From contig NZ_FODD01000004.1 of NCBI RefSeq assembly GCF_900110255.1, positions 286,843-350,842 on the forward strand: DNA of 64,000 bases, in the 5' to 3' direction. Both the position numbers and the translations under genes were made by a program. This document shows, piece by piece, positions 1-8,093 of this stretch. Source of the stretch: Actinacidiphila rubida. GTDB taxonomy: Bacteria > Actinomycetota > Actinomycetes > Streptomycetales > Streptomycetaceae. How positions within the stretch are numbered: position 1 is the stretch's first letter; the number at the start of each line of letters is the position of its first letter. The notes under the pieces were generated by a model. It was given only the letters and a program-made list of their open reading frames with translations. It did not search any database and was not told the origin of the DNA.

Positions 1-941
1 ATCAGGGGCGGCCGTTCCTCGTGATGGAGCTGCTGCGGGGCAGGGACTTCGGCCGGGTGCTGCTGGAGCGGGGCGGCCTGCCGGTCGCCGATGTCGTGGC
101 CTACGGCGCGCAGATCTGCGCGGGCCTGCAGCACGCCCACGAACGGGGCCTGGTGCACCGGGACATCAAGCCGGAGAACCTGATGCTGCTGCCCGACGGG
201 GTGGTGAAGATCCTGGACTTCGGCCTGGTCACGCAGCGGGACTCGAAGCTGACCAGGTACACCGACCCGCACGCCGTCATGGGCTCCCCCGCCTACTTCT
301 CGCCCGAGCAGGCGCAGGGCCGGGACGTGACGGGCCGGTCCGACCTGTACTCCGTGGGCTGCGTCCTGTACGCGCTGCTGGCCGAGGGGCCGCCGTTCTC
401 CTCCAGCAACTACGTCGGATTCGCGTACCTGCACGTCCACGAGACGCCGGAGCCGCTGGAGCGGCGGCGTCCTGACGTGCCGCGGGAGCTGGCCCTCCTG
501 GTGCACGAGATGCTGGCCAAGCACCCGGCGGACCGGCCGGCCGGGGCGGGTGAGGCGGCGGCGCGGCTGCGGGCCCTGGCGCGCCCGGTCCCCCCGCCGC
601 CGCGCAGCCCCACGGCGCTGGACCAGGGCGCCCGTCATCTGGTGTGGACACTCCTGGAGGAGGGCGAAGGGCTGCTGCGGAGCGGCAGGTTCGCGGACGC
701 CGACCGCCGCTACTGGCAGGCCATGCAGCAGATCGCGCGCCTGGGAGCGGACCGCGAACCCGCCTCCTTCGCCGCGCAGTTCGGCCGGGCCCGGGCGCTG
801 GAGGGGCTGCACGGCCTGGCGGCGGTGGTCCGCCGGCTGGAGAACCTGAGCGACGAGGCGGCCTCGGCGCTGGGTGCCGGCCATCCGCTGGCGCGCTGCC
901 TGGCCGACTACTCCGCGGCCAGGCCGGAGTCGAGTCTGTGA
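1..941 (+). CDS. Serine/threonine protein kinase with TPR-like C-terminal region (5' partial)
   Basis: The gene is open at the left edge. The frame from base 3 reads QGRPFLVMELLRG, the normal approach to the kinase hinge, so the GTG at 21 is not the start and the glycine-rich N-lobe lies outside. The visible part has the catalytic loop HRDIKPEN about 50 residues in, the DFG magnesium loop, an activation segment with SPEQ in the APE position, and helix-F residues DLYSVG. It is a Hanks-type kinase with a complete C-lobe. After about residue 200 come a proline-rich linker and a helical region (LLRSGRFADADRRYWQAM) that resembles a tetratricopeptide unit. No membrane segment is visible, so it is probably cytosolic, unlike PASTA-type PknB. 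It converges on an FHA-domain gene 33 bases away. FHA proteins bind phosphothreonine, so that neighbour is a plausible substrate or partner; this is inference. Confidence 0.9.
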   Translation, partial: QGRPFLVMELLRGRDFGRVLLERGGLPVADVVAYGAQICAGLQHAHERGLVHRDIKPENLMLLPDGVVKILDFGLVTQRDSKLTRYTDPHAVMGSPAYFSPEQAQGRDVTGRSDLYSVGCVLYALLAEGPPFSSSNYVGFAYLHVHETPEPLERRRPDVPRELALLVHEMLAKHPADRPAGAGEAAARLRALARPVPPPPRSPTALDQGARHLVWTLLEEGEGLLRSGRFADADRRYWQAMQQIARLGADREPASFAAQFGRARALEGLHGLAAVVRRLENLSDEAASALGAGHPLARCLADYSAARPESSL

Positions 942-974
942 GGGGCGGCGCCGGGGAGACCCCCACGACGGACC

Positions 975-1652
975 TTAGAGCGCGATCCGGACGGTGAGGT
1001 CGGCCGCCAGCCGGACGGTGTCGCCGGGCCGCACGGCGGCGGGCTCCAGCGCCTTGAGCCGGTAGCCGTGCACGAAGGTGCCGTTGGTGGAGTCCTCGTC
1101 GGTGATCCACGCCGAACCGTCGGCCTCGACCCCGAAGGTGGCGTGCAGCCGCGACAGGTTGTCGTGCGCCGCCAGGAACTTCACGGCCGGGCACAGCCGG
1201 GGGTCGCGGCCGAGCCGCACGCGCCCGCCCGGCTCCACGGTGACGGTCTCGTCCCCCGGGAAGCACAGGCGCAGCGCCTGGCTCGGCGCGTCCCTGCGGG
1301 TCTGCGCGGCGCGTTGCAGGGCCCCGGGGATGAGCCGGATGACCCGGGCGTGCTCGGCCTCCCGGCCGGCGGGCCCGCCGACCTGCGGCAGCGCGTCGGT
1401 GGCGTCCATGTCGTCGCCCATGTCGTCCGCGTGCTCACGGCCCTGGGCGTCGACTGCGTCGTCGGCGTGACCGGCGTACCCGGCGTCCGTGCCGCCCCGG
1501 GCCTCCCCCGCGTACTCGGCACCCCCGGTCGCGTGGCGCACCGGCCGCATGAGCGCGAACGGCACCAGGCAGCCCTGGCACACCAGTTGACCCGCGTGCG
1601 CACCCGTCGTGCCGCACTCGGGGCAGGGTCCTGCGCCCTCGTCCTCGCGCAT
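975..1652 (-). CDS. Zinc-ribbon and FHA domain protein
   Basis: About 225 residues. The N-terminus has a CPECG...CQGC zinc-ribbon (residues 9-30), followed by an acidic, low-complexity linker of about 90 residues rich in Asp, Gly and Ala. The last 95 residues form an FHA domain with the expected VRLGRD, LSRLHATF and DSTNGTFV blocks. FHA domains bind phosphothreonine peptides, so a role in Ser/Thr kinase signalling is likely. I chose the ATG at 1652 because GGAGAG lies about 12 bases upstream; an in-frame GTG at 1682 has no ribosome site. The gene follows the last siderophore synthetase by about 60 bases on the same strand and may be the final gene of that operon. It also converges on a kinase gene. 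A direct function in siderophore production is not evident from the sequence. Confidence 0.88.
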   Translation of the reverse strand: MREDEGAGPCPECGTTGAHAGQLVCQGCLVPFALMRPVRHATGGAEYAGEARGGTDAGYAGHADDAVDAQGREHADDMGDDMDATDALPQVGGPAGREAEHARVIRLIPGALQRAAQTRRDAPSQALRLCFPGDETVTVEPGGRVRLGRDPRLCPAVKFLAAHDNLSRLHATFGVEADGSAWITDEDSTNGTFVHGYRLKALEPAAVRPGDTVRLAADLTVRIAL

Positions 1653-1712
1653 CCCGCCCCGCACCTCTCCGTCGCCCGGCACTGGGGAGATCGTATCGGG
1701 GACGGCTCTGGA

Positions 1713-3500
1713 TCAGGGCTGGTGCAGCGGGTTGGGGACGGTGCCGTGCACGGCGGCGTGCGGACGCTCGGCACGGTCGCGGTACCCGTCGAGGTGGAGG
1801 CGGTTGCGGTTCAGGCACAGCCGCTCGATCCGGGGGGTGAGCAGGTCGAACAGGGCGAAGCGTTCCTTGAGTTCGGGGAAGCGTTCCTGGTGGCGCAGGA
1901 TCTCCTCCCGCACCAGCGTCCAGAAGTCGCCCTCGGGAACTCCGAGTTGCCGCTCGCAGATCGGGCCGAGATAGCGCAGCACTCCGACGAACAGGCCCGA
2001 GTGGATGAACTGCGTGAGGAATTCCGGCGGCTCGGTGAGCAGCACCTCGCGAACTTCGGCCGGCATGGAACGCAGTTCGGGCAGCGGTTCCGCGCTGACG
2101 TTGATGTCGTCGACGAAGTCCTTCACCGCGAGCCGCACCGGGATGTCGTTCTCGTCGAACACCACGATGGCGTTCTCGCCGTGCGGTGAGAAAACGGTTC
2201 CGTAGCGGTAGAGGAAATGCAGCAGCGGCGGCAGCAGGGCCGCGAACAGGTGGCGCAGCCAGATCCGCGGGGGCAGTCCGGACCGCTCGACGAGTTCGGC
2301 GGTGAACGCCCGCCCGGACGGGTCGGTGTGCAGCAGCGACGCCAGGGTGCGGGCCCGCTCGCCCGGGTCGAGGCACGGGCCGAGCGGCTCGCGCCAGATG
2401 CAGCCGAGCAGTTCGCGGTACTGGTACGGCACGGTCGGCAGGGCGTCGAACTGCGGGTGGGCGACGGTGACGGACGCGACCTCGCCCAGCAGGATGACCC
2501 GGGCCTCGTCCCGCAGGAAGCGGTCGTGGTCGCGCAGGCCGTGCACCCACGAGGTGACGGCGGGCGCCGCGAGGGTGCGCTCGGTGGGCAGACCGCGGTA
2601 CACGAGGGTGTTCAGCACGGACAGCGGCAGCTTGACCGTCCGACGCTGCGGGCGGCTGCTGTTGAGAAAGGTGCGGATCGACTGCTGGGCCGTCCGCAGG
2701 TCGCTGTCGGTGGTCAGGTGGATGATGGTGGCGTCGGCGAGCGCGGGCGCGAACAGCGGGGCGACGATCTGCTCCCACTGCCAGGGGTGGACGGGCAGGA
2801 AGAGGTAGTCGTCGGGGTCGCGGTCCCGGTCGGCGACGGCGTGGCGGAACGCGTCGAGGGTGTCCGGGGCGAGCTCCTGCTCGTACAGGACCACGGGGGA
2901 GGCCAGTGTGGAGATGCCACGGTACGCGGCGAGGTCGCGGTGGACGGCGATCCAGGGCAGCCGGTGCTGTCTGCGGGCCTCGGGCGCCCAGCGGGCCGCG
3001 TCGGCGTCCGAGAACCCGATACGTCCCTTGTTGGCCACCAGCCAGGGGTGACCGGTCTGGTGCCCCTCCAGCTCGGCGTAGTCCAGGTCCGCCAGGGCGG
3101 CGGCCGGCAGCGCGCCGGCGTCCAGGCGCACGTCGGCGCGGAGCGTCGCGAGCAGTTCCCTGATCAGGTGCCCCGTGGTGTCCCCGCTCAGGCCGAGCAC
3201 CGAGGCGTGGCCACGGGTGAGGAAGTCGAGTGGGTCACCGGTGGGGGTGATGCCCGCCGGGTCGACCTGCCAGCTGCCGTACGCACCGCGGCGGGCGCGG
3301 AAGCGGTAGACGGTGCCGTCGCCGAGGTCGACGCGGTAGGGGCGCGTGCCGTCGGCGGCCGTGCCGTCGGAGAGCGTGTCCTGCGGTTCCGGCTCGGGGG
3401 CGATCACCTCCTCGTACGCGAACTCGGCGAGCATCTTGGCGAGCATGCGGCGCGACGCGTGCTGCCAGGCGGCGGAGTCGTACGGGGGCGGGGCGATCAC
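1713..3500 (-). CDS. IucA/IucC-family siderophore synthetase (type C, DesD/RhbF-like)
   Basis: 595 residues, the usual size of an NRPS-independent siderophore (NIS) synthetase. These enzymes adenylate a carboxylate, usually citrate or a citryl/succinyl intermediate, and condense it with an amine or hydroxylamine. Visible family blocks are HPWQWEQI near residue 240, the VKLPLSVLNT segment near 290, and SPHGENAIVVFDEND near 435 followed by AVKDF. The N-terminus (W..ASRRMLAKMLAEF) resembles DesD-type enzymes, which act late on a mono-substituted intermediate or in macrocyclisation. The FhuF-like C-terminal part is present. It starts with GTG behind AGGAGCCCCC. It is the fourth gene of a five-gene minus-strand run that also contains a second NIS synthetase, an acyltransferase and a diaminobutyrate-type aminotransferase. 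The final product cannot be deduced from sequence alone. Confidence 0.93.
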   Translation of the reverse strand: MIAPPPYDSAAWQHASRRMLAKMLAEFAYEEVIAPEPEPQDTLSDGTAADGTRPYRVDLGDGTVYRFRARRGAYGSWQVDPAGITPTGDPLDFLTRGHASVLGLSGDTTGHLIRELLATLRADVRLDAGALPAAALADLDYAELEGHQTGHPWLVANKGRIGFSDADAARWAPEARRQHRLPWIAVHRDLAAYRGISTLASPVVLYEQELAPDTLDAFRHAVADRDRDPDDYLFLPVHPWQWEQIVAPLFAPALADATIIHLTTDSDLRTAQQSIRTFLNSSRPQRRTVKLPLSVLNTLVYRGLPTERTLAAPAVTSWVHGLRDHDRFLRDEARVILLGEVASVTVAHPQFDALPTVPYQYRELLGCIWREPLGPCLDPGERARTLASLLHTDPSGRAFTAELVERSGLPPRIWLRHLFAALLPPLLHFLYRYGTVFSPHGENAIVVFDENDIPVRLAVKDFVDDINVSAEPLPELRSMPAEVREVLLTEPPEFLTQFIHSGLFVGVLRYLGPICERQLGVPEGDFWTLVREEILRHQERFPELKERFALFDLLTPRIERLCLNRNRLHLDGYRDRAERPHAAVHGTVPNPLHQP

Positions 3501-3578
3501 GGGGGCTCCTGCGAGGGGACGGGACGGGCGGTCAGGTGGGGAACCGGGTGGGCGCGCGTCGGAGGCCGGCGGCCCGGC

Positions 3579-4292
3579 TCACAGGCGCCGGCGCAGGGCG
3601 CGGTCGCGGATCATCAACGCGGCGCGCTTGTCCGGGAGTTCGAGTTCCAGGCTGAGACGGAAACCGGCGGCGAGGAACGCCGCCACCGAGGGGGTGTTGC
3701 GCAGGTCGGGCTCGGCGACGACCCGGGTGCAGCAGGGCCGGTTGTCCAGGACCAGGTCGGACACGGCGCGCAGCAGCGTGCCGCCCAGGCCGCGGGCGCG
3801 GTCGGCGACCGGGCCGATGAGCAGGTGCACGCCGGTGTCGTGCGGCCGGGCGGGGTAGTACCGCGCCAGCGGGTCGAGGTCGGCGCGGTAGATCTCCCAG
3901 TAGCTCATGGGGACGCCGTCGAGCACCCCGAGGCAGGGCACGCTCCGCCCGTCGCCCTCGAGTTGGGCGTCCAGGTGCTTGGCGGTGAGGTACGCCTCAC
4001 CGGCCAGTTCCCAGAACTCCGCCACGGCCGGGTCGTTCATCCAGCGGGTGATCAGGTCCAGGTCCCTGTCCCGGTCGACGGGGAGGAGCTGGAAGCACCC
4101 GGCGGGGGTGTCGGCGGGCCGCCAGTCGCCGATGTGGTCGAGCAGCGCCGAGTGGTCGGCCGGATCGACGGCCCGCAGGCCGCCGCGGGCGTCGTCGGCG
4201 GAGCCGGCCGGCGCGGTCGCGAAGAGGGCGAGGACCTCGGCCGGCAGTTTCAGGTCGAGCGTGTCCTCGGTGCCGGGGTCTGCGGACGGCAA
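3579..4292 (-). CDS. Siderophore acyltransferase, IucB/AlcB/RhbD-like GNAT
   Basis: 237 residues. The C-terminal 170 residues form a GNAT fold of the siderophore N-acyltransferase type. Visible are the entry PVDRDRDLDLITRWMNDP, the acyl-CoA loop with GPVADRARGLGG, and the closing VAEPDLRNTPSVAAFLAAGF. Relatives (IucB, RhbD, AlcB, MbtK) transfer an acetyl, succinyl or fatty-acyl group to an amino or hydroxylamino group of the siderophore amine. The start is TTG at 4292: AAGGAG lies exactly five bases upstream and no ATG or GTG fits. The upstream synthetase stops 32 bases away, so translation may be coupled. The first 60 residues are unlike the catalytic core and may be a family-specific extension. 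The donor acyl group cannot be read from the sequence. Confidence 0.88.
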   Translation of the reverse strand: MPSADPGTEDTLDLKLPAEVLALFATAPAGSADDARGGLRAVDPADHSALLDHIGDWRPADTPAGCFQLLPVDRDRDLDLITRWMNDPAVAEFWELAGEAYLTAKHLDAQLEGDGRSVPCLGVLDGVPMSYWEIYRADLDPLARYYPARPHDTGVHLLIGPVADRARGLGGTLLRAVSDLVLDNRPCCTRVVAEPDLRNTPSVAAFLAAGFRLSLELELPDKRAALMIRDRALRRRL

Positions 4293-4324
4293 CGGGTCTC
4301 CTTCCTCTCCAGGTCCGTTCGTGG

Positions 4325-6430
4325 TCAGCGGGCCAGCGGGTTGGGCACGGTGACGTACACCGACTGCGTGTCGACCGGCCCGACCAGCTCGTCCATGCCG
4401 TGCAGCCGGGTCAGCAGGTTGGCCTTGCAGCGCAGGTGCGTGCTGGTGAGCAGGCGTTCCGGCAGTCCGCTGCCGTGCCCGGTGGCCTGGCCGAGGAAGC
4501 GGCGGAACGCGGCGAGCAGCAGTTCCTCGTCGGCGAGCCCCTGGGCGCCGAACGCGCCGATCAGCCCGAAGACGTTGTTGATGCCGACGTAGTAGGCGAA
4601 GCGCTCGTCGGCGACGGCGTCGGGGACGAACGTGTCGCTGGCGGCGCCGATCCCGGGCAGCCGCCGGTTCAACTCTTCGCGCCGCGACTCCCGGTAGTAG
4701 TAGCCCTGGTTGTCGCGGTAGCGGCCGCCGCACGGCCAGCCCTCGGCGTCGAGCAGCACGAGGGTGTTCTGCTGGTGGGCCTCCAGCGCGATGCCGGCCT
4801 GCCCGTCGAGCCACAGCACCGGCCGGACCACCGCGTCGAGGTAGCGCAGGAACCACTCGGCGGCCACGGCGGCGGACGGTCGCCCGGTGCGCCGCGCGAG
4901 GCGCCCGACGGTGACGCCGAGCCGCGAGCGCAGCTCGGGCGCGGGCACTCCGGGCCACGGGCGCGGCGAGGTCAGCCCGGCCACGCAGTGCGCCTGGTCG
5001 CCGGGGCCGAACGGGCTGTGCCGGAGTACCGCGTCGAGCCCCTGCACGGGCGTGCCGTCCAGGTCGTCGACGCCGAGCCAGGCCGGGTCGCGCACGATGT
5101 CGAAGCCGGGGTGGGCGGCGCGCCACTCGGCGGCGAGGCCGGTGCGCAGCAGGCGGTGCACCTCGGTGCCGCGCACCAGCTCCTTGCGGAGGTTCTCCCG
5201 GCGGGAGTTGGTGATCCGCAGGCCGAGCGACAGCTTGAGCATCGCCGCCGTGCCGGGGCGGTGGACGGTGCGCACCGACGACGTCGGGAACCACGGCTCG
5301 CCCGCGGGTCCCAGGTCGTGCAGCAGCCCGGCGTCGAACAGCGCCCGCACGCCCGCGCGGTGGCGGATGTCCCTGGCCTGCCACGGATGAAGCGGCAGCG
5401 GCGCGGTGCCGTCCGGCAGCCGCAGGCCGGGTCCGGCGAACGCCGCGAGCAGGTCGGCGGCCGGCACGGCGCGGCCGCGGTCGGTCCAGGCGGAGTCGGT
5501 GGCGAGCACCCGGTGGTCGACGGCCAGCCAGTGCAGGGCGAAGGAGCCGCGCAGTTCGGGCGAGTAGGCGGCGCTCTCGCTCTCCGAGAGTCCCTCCCGG
5601 CCCTTGGGGGTGGGGTGCAGCGCGTGTCCGAGCAGCAGGGCCTGCTCGGAGTCGAGGAACGGCAGCTCGGGGTCGTCGGGCCCGGGGCGGTCGCGACGGT
5701 CGGCGAGGAAGACGGCGGTCCGCCGCACCGAGTCCGCCACGCGCGCGACCATGTCGGCGCCCTCCGCGGGCGCGGCGCCGTCGTCGCGGCCCTCCCGGGC
5801 CAGCAGCGCGGCGAGTTCGACGGAGGTCAGCGGACGCCCGGCGGGTCCGGTGGCGCCCGAGGCGCCGAAGTGCGCGGGACCGAAGCGATGCTGCCCGGTG
5901 GCCGACCAGTGCAGGACGACCGTCCGCAACTCGGCCCCTGATGCGGGAAGTTCGAGACGCAGCACCCCGTTCTCGGGGCGGCCCACGCCGGTCTCCCGCA
6001 CCCAGCAGCGGAGCAGGTTCTCCGTCCCCGCGGCGTCCGCGAGCGCGTACGGCCCGGGGTCCGGGACCTGTCCACCGGCTGGGCCCGGAGCCGTCCCCTG
6101 CCCGGCCGCCGCGGCGCCGGACCGCTGCGGCGGCACACTGGGCTCGGCGTACGCGGTGGACTCGGCGTACGCGGCGGGCTCCGAGTATGCCGTGCACTCC
6201 GCGGGCTCCGCGCCGGACGGGCCGGCGGGGTCCGCCGCGTTCGCGTGCCGCGCCGACTCCGCAGCCGGGGACGCGACCTCCGGCGCGGATGAGGGCGAGG
6301 TCGCGGCCGGGGCAGGAGGGGCCGGGGGGTGCGCGGGAGCCGAGCCGGACGGCTGCACGGCGGGCTGCCCGTCGGCGCCCTCCGCCGGTCCGGTGGCGTC
6401 CGGGCGGGAGGGTGCTGCGGGTGTGGACAT
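4325..6430 (-). CDS. IucA/IucC-family siderophore synthetase (type A, IucA/RhbC-like) with disordered N-terminus
   Basis: 701 residues; typical family members are near 600. The catalytic part begins near residue 150 with ENLLRCWVRETG, then HPWQARDI, LKLSLGLRITNSRRENLRKE and EAHQQNTLVLLD, all hallmarks of NIS synthetases. The pattern resembles IucA/RhbC, which join the first amine to citrate. The extra length is an N-terminal region of about 130 residues made mostly of Ala, Pro, Ser, Glu and Gly, with a short near-repeat AYSEP/AYAES/AYAEP; it looks disordered. The start is ATG 6430 behind GGGGAG. The aminotransferase stops 56 bases upstream and the acyltransferase begins 32 bases downstream, consistent with one operon. 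It probably acts before the second synthetase in the pathway; the order is inferred from family types. Confidence 0.92.
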   Translation of the reverse strand: MSTPAAPSRPDATGPAEGADGQPAVQPSGSAPAHPPAPPAPAATSPSSAPEVASPAAESARHANAADPAGPSGAEPAECTAYSEPAAYAESTAYAEPSVPPQRSGAAAAGQGTAPGPAGGQVPDPGPYALADAAGTENLLRCWVRETGVGRPENGVLRLELPASGAELRTVVLHWSATGQHRFGPAHFGASGATGPAGRPLTSVELAALLAREGRDDGAAPAEGADMVARVADSVRRTAVFLADRRDRPGPDDPELPFLDSEQALLLGHALHPTPKGREGLSESESAAYSPELRGSFALHWLAVDHRVLATDSAWTDRGRAVPAADLLAAFAGPGLRLPDGTAPLPLHPWQARDIRHRAGVRALFDAGLLHDLGPAGEPWFPTSSVRTVHRPGTAAMLKLSLGLRITNSRRENLRKELVRGTEVHRLLRTGLAAEWRAAHPGFDIVRDPAWLGVDDLDGTPVQGLDAVLRHSPFGPGDQAHCVAGLTSPRPWPGVPAPELRSRLGVTVGRLARRTGRPSAAVAAEWFLRYLDAVVRPVLWLDGQAGIALEAHQQNTLVLLDAEGWPCGGRYRDNQGYYYRESRREELNRRLPGIGAASDTFVPDAVADERFAYYVGINNVFGLIGAFGAQGLADEELLLAAFRRFLGQATGHGSGLPERLLTSTHLRCKANLLTRLHGMDELVGPVDTQSVYVTVPNPLAR

Positions 6431-6486
6431 GCGGGGCGCTCCCCTGCTCGGTTCTGCGGAACGGCTGTTCTGGTCGGCCTCCGGGT

Positions 6487-7896
6487 TCACCCCGCACCTC
6501 CCGGGGCCTCGCGCGGCCCGGAGGCGGCGGCCGCCTCGATGGCCGCGCCCAGCCGGTCGAGCACGGCCTCGGCCTGCTCGTCGGTGATGGTCAGCGGCGG
6601 GAGCAGCCGCACCACGCTGGCGTGGCGCCCGCCGAGTTCGATGATCAGGCCCCGCCGCAGCGCCTCCTGCTGCACCCGGGCGGCGAGGAGCGGCGCGGCC
6701 GGGACAGCCCCGAACTCGTCGGGTTCGGCCGCGGTGTCGACGAGTTCGACGCCGATCATCAGACCGCGGCCGCGGACGTCGCCGACGCACGCGTGGTGTG
6801 CGGCCAGGCCGCGCAGCCGGCTCAGCATGCGCGCCCCGATCGTGGCGGCGCGCACCTGGAGCGCGTTCTCCCGGACGTGGCGCAGGGTCGCGGTGCCCGC
6901 GGCCATGGCCAGCTGGTTGCCGCGGAACGTCCCGGCGTGGGCCCCGGGACGCCACACGTCGAGGTCGTCGCGGTAGACGATCACGGCCAGCGGGAGGCTG
7001 CCGCCGATGGCCTTCGACATCACCATGACGTCCGGCACGATGCCGCTGCGCTCCACGGCCCAGAAGGTGCCCGTGCGGCCCACGCCGGTCTGCACCTCGT
7101 CGGCGATCAGCGGGATGCCGCGGGACGCGGTGATCTCGCGCATGCGCCGCATCCAGGAGTCCGGCGGTGGGATCACGCCGCCCTCCCCCTGCACGGGCTC
7201 GAGCAGCATCGCGGCGGGCGGCTGCACCCCGCCCTTGGGATCGTCGAGCAGGTGCGCGGTCCAGCGGGCGGAGAGCTCCGCGCCGCGCTCGCCGCCGGTG
7301 CCGAACGGGCAGCGGTAGTCGTACGGGTAGGGCAGCCGGGTGACGCGCACGTCGGCGTCGACGGTGGCCCGCATGTCGGTGTCACCGGTGGCGCCGAGGG
7401 CGGCCGCCGTCATGCCGTGATAGGCGCCGGAGAAGGCCAGCAGACCGCCGCGTCCGGTGGCGGTCCTGGCCAGCTTGATCGCCGCCTCCACCGCGTCGGT
7501 GCCCGCCGGGCCGCAGAACTGGATGCGGCCGTGCTCCGCGAGTTCGCGCGGCAGCGTCTCGAACAGGGCGGTGGTGAACGCGTCCTTGACGGGCGTGGCC
7601 ATGTCGAGCACGTGCAACGGCGCCCCGGAGTCCAGGACGCGTCTGACGGCTTCGAGGACGACGGGGTGGTTGTGGCCGAGAGCGAGGGTGCCCGCGCCCG
7701 ACAGGCAGTCCAGGTAGCGGCGCCCGTCGGCGCCCTCCACCGTCATCCCGCGGGCGCGGACCGGCACGACGGGCAGTGACCGCGCATAGGTGCGGGCCGC
7801 CGACTCCCGCTGGGCCTGCCTACGGAGGATCGCCTCCCCCGCACTCAAGTCGTCGGCCGCTGCCGCCAGTTGTCCCGGCGCGCTCGAAACCGCCAC
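6487..7896 (-). CDS. Diaminobutyrate-2-oxoglutarate-type aminotransferase (class III)
   Basis: 469 residues, a class III PLP aminotransferase. Visible are SGAGTLALGHNHP near the N-terminus, the PLP phosphate loop GPAGTDAVEAAIKLAR, DEVQTGVGRTG with the cofactor-pairing Asp, and the Schiff-base lysine in MSKAIGG. In rhizobactin- and aerobactin-like clusters this family (RhbA) makes L-2,4-diaminobutyrate from aspartate semialdehyde and glutamate. I chose GTG 7896 because GGAGGAGAG sits just upstream; ATG at 7923 is an alternative. It is the first gene of the siderophore operon. The next step in classical 1,3-diaminopropane pathways, a decarboxylase (RhbB), is absent here, so diaminobutyrate itself may be the building block, or the decarboxylase lies elsewhere. 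I see no DmdR/IdeR iron box in the 170 bases upstream. Confidence 0.9.
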   Translation of the reverse strand: MAVSSAPGQLAAAADDLSAGEAILRRQAQRESAARTYARSLPVVPVRARGMTVEGADGRRYLDCLSGAGTLALGHNHPVVLEAVRRVLDSGAPLHVLDMATPVKDAFTTALFETLPRELAEHGRIQFCGPAGTDAVEAAIKLARTATGRGGLLAFSGAYHGMTAAALGATGDTDMRATVDADVRVTRLPYPYDYRCPFGTGGERGAELSARWTAHLLDDPKGGVQPPAAMLLEPVQGEGGVIPPPDSWMRRMREITASRGIPLIADEVQTGVGRTGTFWAVERSGIVPDVMVMSKAIGGSLPLAVIVYRDDLDVWRPGAHAGTFRGNQLAMAAGTATLRHVRENALQVRAATIGARMLSRLRGLAAHHACVGDVRGRGLMIGVELVDTAAEPDEFGAVPAAPLLAARVQQEALRRGLIIELGGRHASVVRLLPPLTITDEQAEAVLDRLGAAIEAAAASGPREAPGGAG

Positions 7897-8093
7897 GTGC
7901 TCTCTCCTCCGGATCCGCGTCATGACACCTCGCCCCCGCACTTCGTCCCCCGTCCGTACTAACGACGGGGTGACGGACCGATCACGGTCAGTCGTCAGAA
8001 CTTTCCGTGCGGAACCGCCACCGGAGCGCGACCGTCCCTGACTCCGTAGGACGCAGGGCACCGCCCGCGCTGACACCCCAGGGGGACACGTTC

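Noticed and set aside
2217..4592. Long plus-strand frame opposite the siderophore genes
   Set aside because: GC-rich shadow frame without motifs; the minus-strand synthetase and acyltransferase motifs are unequivocal.
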